64,000 nucleotides of DNA from NCBI RefSeq assembly GCF_008245045.1, contig NZ_CP043428.1:1302001-1366000 (forward strand), read 5' to 3'. Positions 28,150-35,524 of this stretch are shown one piece after another. The stretch is from Campylobacter volucris (GTDB lineage Bacteria; Campylobacterota; Campylobacteria; Campylobacterales; Campylobacteraceae). Under the pieces are notes generated by a model that saw nothing but the letters and a program-made list of their open reading frames with translations, was not told the DNA's origin and did no database searches. Within the stretch, counting starts at the first letter, position 1, and every line of letters starts with the position of its first letter. Position numbers and translations under genes: made by a program.

Positions 28150-29055
28150 CTAAAATAACTTTATATGCTTAATTATAAATTCTAAATCAACTTCGCTAGA
28201 AATGTCTTTATTATACAAAGGTATTTCTAATATATTAAAATCCTTAAAAAGCTTTCTTGCAAGTTTTAAATTTTGCAAACTTATCTCAAATCTAGTTTTA
28301 AAAAATTCATCATTGCTATTAGGTGGAATTTTATTTATGATTATCGCAAAAGGAGTGATATTTTCTATGTGCAATTCCTCAATAGCTCTTAAAGTCTCAT
28401 TAATAGGCAGTTTTTCTAAATTTAAAACTAGTAAAATAGCACATTGATTGTTATCTTTTAATATATTTAAAAATTTAGAATACCTTAAATGCCTATTTTC
28501 AAGATTATCCTTTAAAATGTCTTTGCCTTCTATATTGCCGATGATATTTTGTAAATTTGAGTTTTTTTCTCTTTGTTTTAATAAAAGCTCACTCCAAATT
28601 TTTAAATTTTTTGGCATTTTAAATAATCTTAAAGTATGGCCAGTTGGAGCTGTATCTATGATGATATGATCAAAATTTGTATCCTCGCTTATAATTTTTA
28701 TAAGTTTATCAAACATAGCACTTTCTTGAGCAATAGCACTTTCTTTGACTATTTTATAGTAATTATCAAGCATTTCATAAGAATTGGGACTTATAAGCTC
28801 TTTGGTTGCTTTGCTTACATTTTCTACATACTCTTTTGCTTCTTTTTGTGGATTTAACTCTAGTATTTGTAAATTTGTATTGAATTGATTATTTTTTTCT
28901 ATATCAAAAATATCTTTTAAATTATGTGCAGGATCAGTTGAGATTAATAACACTTTTTTGCCACTTAAAGATAACATCTTTGCTATAGAACTAGACATAG
29001 TGCTTTTACCCACGCCACCTTTGCCACCTACAAAAACCACTCTTGGAAAAATCAT
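28150..29055 (-). CDS. ArsA/Get3-like P-loop ATPase
   Basis: This 301-residue protein is a single ArsA/Get3 unit: deviant Walker A GGKGGVGKST (10-19), STDPAHNLKDIF and the switch II DTAPTGHTLRLF. Eukaryotic Get3 delivers tail-anchored proteins to membranes; classical E. coli ArsA drives arsenite export but is a double-length protein with metal-binding cysteines. Here there is only one Cys and no arsenic genes nearby, so arsenic resistance is unlikely. It may be a membrane-targeting or assembly ATPase (inference). It heads a run into lpxB. A divergent cytochrome b gene lies opposite, across an inverted repeat. Confidence 0.85.
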   Translation of the reverse strand: MIFPRVVFVGGKGGVGKSTMSSSIAKMLSLSGKKVLLISTDPAHNLKDIFDIEKNNQFNTNLQILELNPQKEAKEYVENVSKATKELISPNSYEMLDNYYKIVKESAIAQESAMFDKLIKIISEDTNFDHIIIDTAPTGHTLRLFKMPKNLKIWSELLLKQREKNSNLQNIIGNIEGKDILKDNLENRHLRYSKFLNILKDNNQCAILLVLNLEKLPINETLRAIEELHIENITPFAIIINKIPPNSNDEFFKTRFEISLQNLKLARKLFKDFNILEIPLYNKDISSEVDLEFIIKHIKLF

Positions 29056-29072
29056 AAAATCAATACCTTAAA

Positions 29073-29078
29073 ATTATA
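29073..29078 (-). promoter_or_regulatory. Candidate -10 box for the ArsA-like gene
   Basis: Minus-strand TATAAT lies 17 bases before the start codon of the ArsA-like gene, just downstream (for this strand) of the inverted repeat at 29101-29134. Confidence 0.4.
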
Positions 29079-29100
29079 CTTAGTCTAAAAATCTATAAAT

Positions 29101-29134
29101 ATATTTTATCTAAAAAAATTATTAGATAAAATAT
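29101..29134. repeat. 13-bp perfect inverted repeat in a divergent promoter region
   Basis: ATATTTTATCTAA (29101-29113) is mirrored exactly at 29122-29134 with an 8-base spacer. It lies between the divergent starts of the ArsA-like ATPase (-) and the cytochrome b gene (+). Because neither gene ends here it is not a terminator; an operator for a dimeric regulator is the simplest reading. Confidence 0.6.
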
Positions 29135-29215
29135 TTACTTTCACACAAATTTCACTTTATTTTGCGACAATTTACAAATATTTATACCAAAACATTTAAA
29201 ATTATGGAGAATTTT

Positions 29216-29920
29216 ATGGTTAAAAGTTATATTTGGACCTTTGTAAATAGATTTGTACATGTTTTACTTATAGTACTTCTTGCTTTGGCATATTTATCTT
29301 CTGACTTTGATAGTTTGTTGTATTATCATGCGCTTTTTGGAGTTTTATTTGGTGTAGTGGTATTTTTTCGTATTATTTGGGGTTTTGTTGGGACTAGGTA
29401 TTCTTTATTTAAAGATTTTAATTTTAAGGGTGTAAAAGAATATTTAATTTCTATTTTAAAAGACAAGAAAAAATTCACAGGCCATAATCCAGCCTCTAGT
29501 ATAGCTATAATTTCCATGCTTGTTTTAGGAATTTTAATCTTCATTACAGGTATGATGGCTTTAGGAGTTGAAGAAAAAGCAGGATTTTTTGCGAATTTAC
29601 ATTTTGGATATGGCTATAAATTTTTCAAGCATTTACATGAAATTTTTGTCAATATCTTTGTTTTTATAGCTATAGTTCATATAATAGGCGTTTTAATAGA
29701 TAAATTTTATAATAAATGTGATGCTTTAGATTCTATGATTTATGGTTATAAAACAACGCAAAAAGATGAAAGCGTGTCTTTAAATATTTTTCAAAAATTA
29801 TTATTTGCTATGTTTTTAATATCGCTAGTTGTATTATTTTTTTACTTACTTGATCCAAATAATAAAATTATAGGCATAGATCAAAATTCTACTTTTGTAA
29901 GTAATTTTTTATATCAATAA
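29216..29920 (+). CDS. Cytochrome b561-type membrane protein
   Basis: From the ATG at 29216 this is a 234-residue protein with four or five membrane helices. Conserved His residues sit where b-type hemes are bound: FVNRFVH, YYHALFG, FKHLHE and IVHIIG. This fits the prokaryotic cytochrome b561/Ni-Fe hydrogenase b-subunit family that moves electrons between quinone and a partner. I prefer this start (GGAGA at 29206-29210) over the open frame to 29162. No cytochrome c or oxidoreductase partner lies next to it, so the electron donor is unknown. Confidence 0.8.
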   Translation: MVKSYIWTFVNRFVHVLLIVLLALAYLSSDFDSLLYYHALFGVLFGVVVFFRIIWGFVGTRYSLFKDFNFKGVKEYLISILKDKKKFTGHNPASSIAIISMLVLGILIFITGMMALGVEEKAGFFANLHFGYGYKFFKHLHEIFVNIFVFIAIVHIIGVLIDKFYNKCDALDSMIYGYKTTQKDESVSLNIFQKLLFAMFLISLVVLFFYLLDPNNKIIGIDQNSTFVSNFLYQ

Positions 29921-29923
29921 TAA

Positions 29924-29949
29924 GTTGTTGTTAAAAATTTAACAACAAC
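29924..29949. terminator. Perfect 12-bp palindrome between convergent genes
   Basis: GTTGTTGTTAAA (29924-29935) pairs with 29938-29949 across a 2-base gap. It sits between the ends of the cytochrome b gene (+) and the Cys-tail gene (-). The right arm is also the last three Cys codons and stop of the minus-strand gene. No T run follows on either strand, so terminator function is probable but not certain. Confidence 0.5.
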
Positions 29950-30202
29950 ATGAGCAAGGAAAATTATCAAAAACACTATGCTTTAAGCCCATCTTTGTAT
30001 GCCATTTATGGAATTTTGGCGACAAAATAGGCATAAGCTCTAAAGTTTGTAGCATAAAAGGATTTTCTATACCCATAAGCTCTGAAAAAGTGATGATCAT
30101 AAAAAAATCATCGATTTCTTCTTGCTCTTTTTTTATAGCTTTTCCATATTTAGAAAAATAAAATTCTTCTAATTTTTTAGAAAAGCTATAAAATGCTTTC
30201 AT
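29939..30202 (-). CDS. Small Cys-tailed protein paired with CstA
   Basis: An 87-residue protein without signal peptide or membrane helix, ending in C-S-C-C-C. Its ATG overlaps the cstA TGA as ATGA, so it is translated with the transporter. Enteric cstA genes are also followed by a small protein (YbdD/YjiX), which as I recall ends in Cys-Cys. This may be a functional counterpart, but the sequences otherwise look unrelated to me. NCBI uses the name cory-CC-star for some Cys-Cys-ended proteins of this sort; I cannot verify membership. The function is unknown. Confidence 0.65.
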   Translation of the reverse strand: MKAFYSFSKKLEEFYFSKYGKAIKKEQEEIDDFFMIITFSELMGIENPFMLQTLELMPILSPKFHKWHTKMGLKHSVFDNFPCSCCC

Positions 30203-31884
30203 TTATTATCACTTAAAGTTTTACTTATGGTTGATAATGCTGATAAAACCACCATTATAGTAACAATTAAAACTAAAATATCAATTACCAATAACAACCA
30301 ATTACCTTGATTATAAAATTCAAAAACTTTTATCGAAGCACCCCAAAATGCCATGATCAATATAAACACTAAAGGGACTAAAACGACCAAAGATCCACCT
30401 ATTTTTTTATTTTTAATCAAAATAACCGCTATAGTTAGCAAAGTTAGCGAAGCTAGTATTTGATTTGTCGCACCAAATAAAGGCCAAATCGCAACTTCAT
30501 TTTTACCGCCTTCTCCTATACCATTCATCGCCATTATAAAAGATATACCCACAGCTAAAATAGTCGCAATAACATTTTTTCTTAAAAAAGGAATTTTGTA
30601 AATTTCACCCCATTCTTGGATGATATATCTTTGAAGTCTTATACCAGCATCCATAGTTGTAGCTGCAAACAAAATAAGCATTAGCGAAAATAAAGTAGAA
30701 GCTGCTTCAAAAGAAAGTCCAGTAGCATTTGATACTATAGCTCCACCACCAGAAGCAAAATTACCCGCACCAGGTTTGAAAAGGCTTGTCCATGTATCAG
30801 GATTTAACCCAGCATTAGCACTTAAAAGTCCAACCCCAGCTACACAAGCTATAATTGTCCCTAAAGCCAAACTTCCTTCTCCAACAGATCCTAAATACCC
30901 AACAAATCTTACATCACTCTCTTTGTTGATTTGTTTAGAAGTAGTTCCACTTGCTACTATACCATGAAAACCGCTTATAGCACCACAAGCTATAGTTATA
31001 AACAAAACAGGTATGATCAAACTATAATCTCCAGCTTTTATAGCAGGAATGATATCAGGAGCTAAAACAGTAGGATTTACTATAATAATAGAGCCATATA
31101 AAAGCATCAATCCTATGACAAGTTGAACCCCATTTACATAATCTCTAGGTTGCAATAGCATCCAAACAGGCAAAATAGAAGCAATTCCAGCATATATAAA
31201 TAAAATCACAACCCATTGTCTTAAAGAATCAAGCCCTGCTACATTTTCAGGTAAATTCACAGGATAAGCAACGCCAATTGGCACTAAAGCATATAGTAAA
31301 ACAACAGCTACTATGGTAACTAAAGCTAGATTCATTTTAAATCTATATATAGCCTGACCCATTAACAAAGCTATTAAAATCGCACCCCAAGCAGGTATGA
31401 TAGTGGTTGGATACTCCACTGATTCTTTTGCTATGATAACACCAAATGCAGCATTTACCATTAAAAGAACTAAAAATATCACCACCATAAACAATTGCCC
31501 AATTTTTGTTCCTATGACTTTTTGGCAAACATTGCCTATGGATTTTCCTTGATTTTTGACACTAGCCCATAAAGCTGACATATCATGAATTCCAGCAAAA
31601 AACACCGTTCCTAACACAACCCACAAAAATGCTGGCAACCATCCCCATTGAACAGCTATAGCAGGCCCTACTATAGGTGCAGCACCAGCAACAGCGGTAA
31701 AATGATGTCCCCATAATACAAATTTATTTGCAGGGACATAATCAATCTCATCTCTAAATTCATGAGCAGGAGTGATGTTTTTATCATCAAGTTTTAGGAT
31801 ATATTTGGCTACAAATTTAGAATAAACAAAATAACCAAATACAAACATAACAACACCAATAATCAACAAAATACTAGCACTCAT
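30199..31884 (-). CDS. CstA-family transporter, short form
   Basis: A 561-residue polytopic membrane protein with about 15 hydrophobic segments. CstA hallmarks are present: the N-terminal DDKNITPAHEF segment, FVLWGHHFTAVAGAAPIVGPA, a GSISGFHG-like stretch (GAISGFHGIVASGTTSKQ) and MDAGIRLQRYIIQE. CstA proteins take up peptides or pyruvate during starvation. It is clearly shorter than the roughly 700-residue CstA of E. coli or C. jejuni, so it belongs to the short subgroup and the substrate is open. It has an AAGGAG ribosome binding site and its own candidate promoter. The Cys-tail gene follows by ATGA. Confidence 0.9.
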   Translation of the reverse strand: MSASILLIIGVVMFVFGYFVYSKFVAKYILKLDDKNITPAHEFRDEIDYVPANKFVLWGHHFTAVAGAAPIVGPAIAVQWGWLPAFLWVVLGTVFFAGIHDMSALWASVKNQGKSIGNVCQKVIGTKIGQLFMVVIFLVLLMVNAAFGVIIAKESVEYPTTIIPAWGAILIALLMGQAIYRFKMNLALVTIVAVVLLYALVPIGVAYPVNLPENVAGLDSLRQWVVILFIYAGIASILPVWMLLQPRDYVNGVQLVIGLMLLYGSIIIVNPTVLAPDIIPAIKAGDYSLIIPVLFITIACGAISGFHGIVASGTTSKQINKESDVRFVGYLGSVGEGSLALGTIIACVAGVGLLSANAGLNPDTWTSLFKPGAGNFASGGGAIVSNATGLSFEAASTLFSLMLILFAATTMDAGIRLQRYIIQEWGEIYKIPFLRKNVIATILAVGISFIMAMNGIGEGGKNEVAIWPLFGATNQILASLTLLTIAVILIKNKKIGGSLVVLVPLVFILIMAFWGASIKVFEFYNQGNWLLLVIDILVLIVTIMVVLSALSTISKTLSDNK

Positions 31885-31910
31885 ATAACTCCTTTTGTGA
31901 AATTATATTG

Positions 31911-31916
31911 ATTATA
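31911..31916 (-). promoter_or_regulatory. Candidate extended -10 box for cstA
   Basis: Minus-strand TGGTATAAT lies about 26 bases before the cstA ATG and matches an extended -10 element. Confidence 0.5.
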
Positions 31917-31941
31917 CCATTTTTGTTATACAAATTCTTTC

Positions 31942-31973
31942 TATCAGTAAAAATACATAAATTTTTACTGATA
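31942..31973 (-). terminator. Hairpin downstream of cdtC
   Basis: A perfect 13-bp stem (31942-31954 with 31961-31973, loop ACATAA) begins 12 bases after the cdtC stop. It lacks a long T run on the minus strand, but the position fits the end of the toxin operon and shields the cstA promoter beyond it. Confidence 0.6.
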
Positions 31974-31985
31974 TTTTAGAAAAAC

Positions 31986-32549
31986 TTACTCTAAAGGTTG
32001 AGCATTCATTAATGCTGGTGTTAAAATCATAAGTTCATTTAATTCAGCAAAAAATACTGGATCAATAGTGCAAAAATCTAAACCGAAACGCTGCTCGATA
32101 GGAACATTTGGATTATAAAAAGTAACTATACACTCATCACTATTTAAAACCAAAGATCTTATTTGAACAGCTGAAGTTGTAGTAGGCATAATAGAAAAAA
32201 CCGTTTCCATTTCTCCTTTTTGTAAATCTATACTGCAAGATTTCCCTACAAAAAAGCCACTTGGTGCAATGGCTAAACATATATCTTTATCACTTGGATG
32301 AGTAAATTGAACATAACCAAAAGGCAATCTATCTGCCATTTTGTCTTTTTCCTTTAATTTTTCATTTAATTGAATTTCTTTTACTATCCAGTTTTGATCT
32401 CTAAGATCTTGAGAGGTTTCCCTAAAAGGACTCAAAGTTATACCTGTTTCTAAAGATCTAATACTAAGCATTAAAGTAGAATCAGTTGATTCCATCTCAG
32501 CAAACGCAAAATTAAACATTAATAAAAATATAGCAATAACTTTTTTCAT
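31986..32549 (-). CDS. cdtC: Cytolethal distending toxin subunit C
   Basis: CdtC is one of two ricin-like binding subunits that deliver CdtB to host cells. The 187-residue protein has a signal peptide (about 1-17, ending AFA) and lectin-like repeats around a beta-trefoil core (FGYVQFTHPSDKDICLAI, VQIRSLVL). It follows cdtB by 9 bases in the order A-B-C. The length is typical for Campylobacter CdtC. Confidence 0.93.
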   Translation of the reverse strand: MKKVIAIFLLMFNFAFAEMESTDSTLMLSIRSLETGITLSPFRETSQDLRDQNWIVKEIQLNEKLKEKDKMADRLPFGYVQFTHPSDKDICLAIAPSGFFVGKSCSIDLQKGEMETVFSIMPTTTSAVQIRSLVLNSDECIVTFYNPNVPIEQRFGLDFCTIDPVFFAELNELMILTPALMNAQPLE

Positions 32550-32558
32550 ATTAAACTT

Positions 32559-33353
32559 TCAAAATTTTCTAAAATTTACAGGATAATGATCTGATGCTAA
32601 AAAGGTTCTAAGTCCAGCAAACATCAACACAGCTGACAATAAAGGTGGAGTTTGTCTCATAGCATTTCCCACTATAGCATAATCAATCGTTCTTCTAGAT
32701 GTAGTTTGTGTAAAACTAGGCGGGTAAAACACACTCACTCTTCTTAACAAATCTCTATCTAACAATCTTAAAGTATCCAAAGGTTCTCTATTAAAATCAC
32801 CTGCAACCATCCAGTTTATATTTGGCCTAGTTCTAAAATAATCATCAACTGCTGTTACTAAAGCACCCGCATCAGTCCCTCCAGAAGCAATAGCATGTAT
32901 ATTTAAAAAAGCTTCATTACCTATGCGAATACCTACTATAGGACGCGATGCTACTGTTGGAGGTTGTATTACAATTACCTCATCAGCCATTTGCCTGCTA
33001 ACGATTGCAAAATTGACACGATTTGCCCCCACATCTATACGAGAATAATAAATAAACACATTATTTGGACGCGATAAGGTTCCTAAATTCCAAGTATATT
33101 CATCTATAGGAATTCCCCCAGGTTGCACATGTCTTTGAGTCATAACCGCAGTAGAAGGTAGCGTCCCAGCTTCTTGAACCATTAAAATATCTAAAGGATT
33201 TTCTCCTGTTATTAATTGTCTTATACTTATAGTCCATTTGCTTTCTGTGGTTGCAGCTGATGAACCTTGCAAATTCCAAGTACCTATATTATAATTTTCA
33301 AATCCTGCAAAAGCATATACAAAACTAAATAATATTAATAATATTTTTTTCAT
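32559..33353 (-). CDS. cdtB: Cytolethal distending toxin subunit B (DNase)
   Basis: CdtB is the active subunit, a DNase I-like nuclease that enters the host nucleus, breaks DNA and arrests cells at G2/M. After a signal peptide (1-16) the active-site elements are all intact: Glu61 (VQEAGT), His153 (NIHAIA), Asp186 and Asn188 (GDFNRE), Asp255 and His256 (SDHYPV). The protein has about 20 Arg but only 4 Lys, opposite to its Lys-rich neighbours. It overlaps cdtA by ATGA. The gene looks functional. Confidence 0.97.
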   Translation of the reverse strand: MKKILLILFSFVYAFAGFENYNIGTWNLQGSSAATTESKWTISIRQLITGENPLDILMVQEAGTLPSTAVMTQRHVQPGGIPIDEYTWNLGTLSRPNNVFIYYSRIDVGANRVNFAIVSRQMADEVIVIQPPTVASRPIVGIRIGNEAFLNIHAIASGGTDAGALVTAVDDYFRTRPNINWMVAGDFNREPLDTLRLLDRDLLRRVSVFYPPSFTQTTSRRTIDYAIVGNAMRQTPPLLSAVLMFAGLRTFLASDHYPVNFRKF

Positions 33354-34141
33354 TTTTCACCCTTTCTATAAAGTGGTTTTGCAGTAAATGGAGGTGCAGT
33401 TATATACCATTGCTGATCTAAATTTGACTCTCCTTTTTTAACACATTTTGTAAGAAAAATCTGACTAACCTTGTCAAAATCTCTAAGCGGATCTTTTATA
33501 AAAGATTGTAAGCACAATTTGGTGGCTAAATTTTGAATTTTAACAGCTTTATTATCAAATGGAATTAAAGTCCAAAATTGAGCTTGATTGCTAGGATCAC
33601 AAGTATAATGCACCACTCCGCCTTTATAAGCATTTAAACAAGTTCCTGTTCTAGCATTTTTAATCATAACCATATTTTTTGGAAATTCTATTAACTGCCA
33701 AGCTCTAGCATTGCCAAAATTTTTACTATTTAACAAAGTATAACCCCAAATCCAATTACCTGGATTTAAATTTGACATTACCAAAATAGTTCCAGCTGGA
33801 TTCATAATAGTTACAAAATCACTCGTCACACCACTACTTTCAAATACCCCAACTTCATTGAATTTCCCTTCGCTAGTTAGCCTTGGTTGAGGATTTTCAT
33901 TTGTGTTAGATGGATTTGATTTTAAAATTGGTGGATGGGGTGGAATTTTAACCTTAGAATTAGAAGTTGAAGTCGTAGGTCTAATTTCCTTTGCAGGTTT
34001 GCCTGGAGCATTACCTAATTTTAAAGGATCATCATCATACATATCGCCCAAAGATCTACCTAAAGGATTTAAATCTTCTTTGGAAGAACAACCCAAAACT
34101 AGCATTACAAAACAAAAAATCATGAAAATCTTTTTATTCAC
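33350..34141 (-). CDS. cdtA: Cytolethal distending toxin subunit A (lipoprotein)
   Basis: CdtA is the second binding subunit. A lipoprotein signal peptide ends at LVLGC (Cys18). A Pro/Ser/Asn-rich linker (about residues 45-90) leads to the ricin-type beta-trefoil with Q-x-W elements (QFWTLIPF, QQWYITAPP). The start is GTG at 34139-34141, fixed by a perfect AGGAGG seven bases upstream; the next in-frame ATG would cut into the signal peptide. It is the first gene of the cdtABC operon. Confidence 0.95.
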   Translation of the reverse strand: MNKKIFMIFCFVMLVLGCSSKEDLNPLGRSLGDMYDDDPLKLGNAPGKPAKEIRPTTSTSNSKVKIPPHPPILKSNPSNTNENPQPRLTSEGKFNEVGVFESSGVTSDFVTIMNPAGTILVMSNLNPGNWIWGYTLLNSKNFGNARAWQLIEFPKNMVMIKNARTGTCLNAYKGGVVHYTCDPSNQAQFWTLIPFDNKAVKIQNLATKLCLQSFIKDPLRDFDKVSQIFLTKCVKKGESNLDQQWYITAPPFTAKPLYRKGEK

Positions 34142-34148
34142 AAAAAAA

Positions 34149-34154
34149 CCTCCT
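34149..34154 (-). promoter_or_regulatory. Perfect Shine-Dalgarno site deciding the GTG start of cdtA
   Basis: Minus-strand AGGAGG followed by seven T and GTG. This is the strongest ribosome binding site among the genes I checked, which suggests the toxin operon is efficiently translated despite the rare start codon. Confidence 0.8.
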
Positions 34155-34171
34155 AAACATTTTTAAAATTC

Positions 34172-34177
34172 ATTATA
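34172..34177 (-). promoter_or_regulatory. Candidate -10 box for cdtABC
   Basis: Minus-strand TATAAT preceded by an AT-rich stretch lies 30 bases before the cdtA GTG. Confidence 0.4.
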
Positions 34178-34238
34178 AAATATTAATAAAACATAAATCG
34201 ACAAATTTTTAATAATAATTAAAAATTTAAATATTTGC

Positions 34239-34244
34239 TACAAT
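34239..34244 (+). promoter_or_regulatory. Candidate -10 box for pepT
   Basis: TACAAT preceded by TTTGC lies 30 bases before the pepT ATG; AAGGA at 34264-34268 is the ribosome binding site. Confidence 0.35.
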
Positions 34245-34274
34245 AACATATTTAATATTAAAAAAGGAAAAAAT

Positions 34275-35507
34275 ATGGGTATAGTTGAAAGATTTATAAA
34301 CTACACAAAAATAAACACTACAACAAGCAGAGAAAATGGAGCTAAAGGCATAATGCCATCAAGCCCAAACCAAACAGATCTTGCAAAATTACTTGAAAAA
34401 GAACTACAAGAATTAGGCTTAAAAGACATAAAAAGAAGAGAAAGCACTATCACAACAGCTCTTTTACCAGCAAACACCCAAAATGCTCCTAAAATAGCTT
34501 TTTTTGCACATTTAGATACAAGTATGGAGCAAATAAATGATACCAAAGCTCAAATTACACATTATAAAGGCGGAGATATTTGTCTAAACAAAGATTTAAA
34601 TTTATATCTAAAAGAAGATGAATTTAAAGAACTTAAAAATTATATAAATGATGATATCATCCATACAGATGGCACGAGTTTATTAGGAGCTGATGATAAA
34701 GCTGCTATTGCTGCTATAATGGATATGTTAGAGTTTTTTGTAAAAAATCCTGATATTAAACATGGAGATATTTATGCTTGTTTTTTACCAGATGAAGAAC
34801 AAGGCTTAAGAGGTGCCAAAGCTTTTGATATAAAAGAAATAAATTCAGATTTTGGATATTGTTTAGATTGTTGTGAAATAGGCGAGTTTATATATGAAAA
34901 TTGGAACGCAGGTGATTGCGAAGTCGAATTTATAGGCAAATCAGCTCATCCTATGAGTGCTAAAGGAAAACTGATAAATTCTTTAATACTAGCTCATAAA
35001 TTTATATCTATGCTACCAAATGGAGAAGCTCCAGAATATACAGAAAATAAAGAAGGATATTTTTGGGTAAAAGATTTAAAAGGTAATAGTGCTAAAACTA
35101 TATTAAAAATAGATGTTAGAGAATTTGATGATGAAAAATACACTCAAAGAATGCAATTTTTACAAAATTTATGTGATAGTTTTAAAACTCTTTATGGAGA
35201 AGAAAGAATCAATATAAAATTAAGCAATAGATATAAAAATGTATTTAATTCTTTAAAAAGCACGGATTCTTTACCTATAAAACTTGCATTACAAGCTTAT
35301 GAAAATTTAAATATAAAAACTAAAATCATCCCTATGCGTGGTGGATATGATGGAGCAGTATTATCTGAAAAAGGATTACCTTGTCCAAATATTTTTACAG
35401 GAGCACATAATTTTCACTCTATTTATGAATATTTACCAGTAAATTCCTTAAAAGCTGCTAGTAAAGTTATACAAGAAATTATCATACTAGCTGCTAAAGA
35501 AGTTTAA
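34275..35507 (+). CDS. pepT: Peptidase T (aminotripeptidase)
   Basis: PepT is a zinc M20 peptidase that removes the N-terminal residue of tripeptides. The metal and active-site residues are present: His79 and Asp81 (AHLDTS), Asp140 (GADDKAA), Glu174/Glu175 (PDEEQG) and a late His in GAHNFHS. The length of 410 residues is normal. It stands alone on + between the CDT operon and dcuC and shares its terminator with dcuC. Campylobacter lives largely on peptides and amino acids, which fits the pepE and dcuC neighbours. Confidence 0.95.
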   Translation: MGIVERFINYTKINTTTSRENGAKGIMPSSPNQTDLAKLLEKELQELGLKDIKRRESTITTALLPANTQNAPKIAFFAHLDTSMEQINDTKAQITHYKGGDICLNKDLNLYLKEDEFKELKNYINDDIIHTDGTSLLGADDKAAIAAIMDMLEFFVKNPDIKHGDIYACFLPDEEQGLRGAKAFDIKEINSDFGYCLDCCEIGEFIYENWNAGDCEVEFIGKSAHPMSAKGKLINSLILAHKFISMLPNGEAPEYTENKEGYFWVKDLKGNSAKTILKIDVREFDDEKYTQRMQFLQNLCDSFKTLYGEERINIKLSNRYKNVFNSLKSTDSLPIKLALQAYENLNIKTKIIPMRGGYDGAVLSEKGLPCPNIFTGAHNFHSIYEYLPVNSLKAASKVIQEIIILAAKEV

Positions 35508-35524
35508 GCTTTTAAGCTTAAACT
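35501..35524. terminator. Bidirectional terminator between pepT and dcuC
   Basis: A 10-bp stem (35501-35510 with 35515-35524, loop TTTA) contains the pepT stop codon and touches the dcuC stop. It serves converging genes. Confidence 0.7.

Noticed and set aside
28150..29055. Arsenic resistance role for the ArsA-like ATPase
   Set aside because: It is a single-unit protein with only one Cys, and no arsB, arsC or arsR lies nearby.
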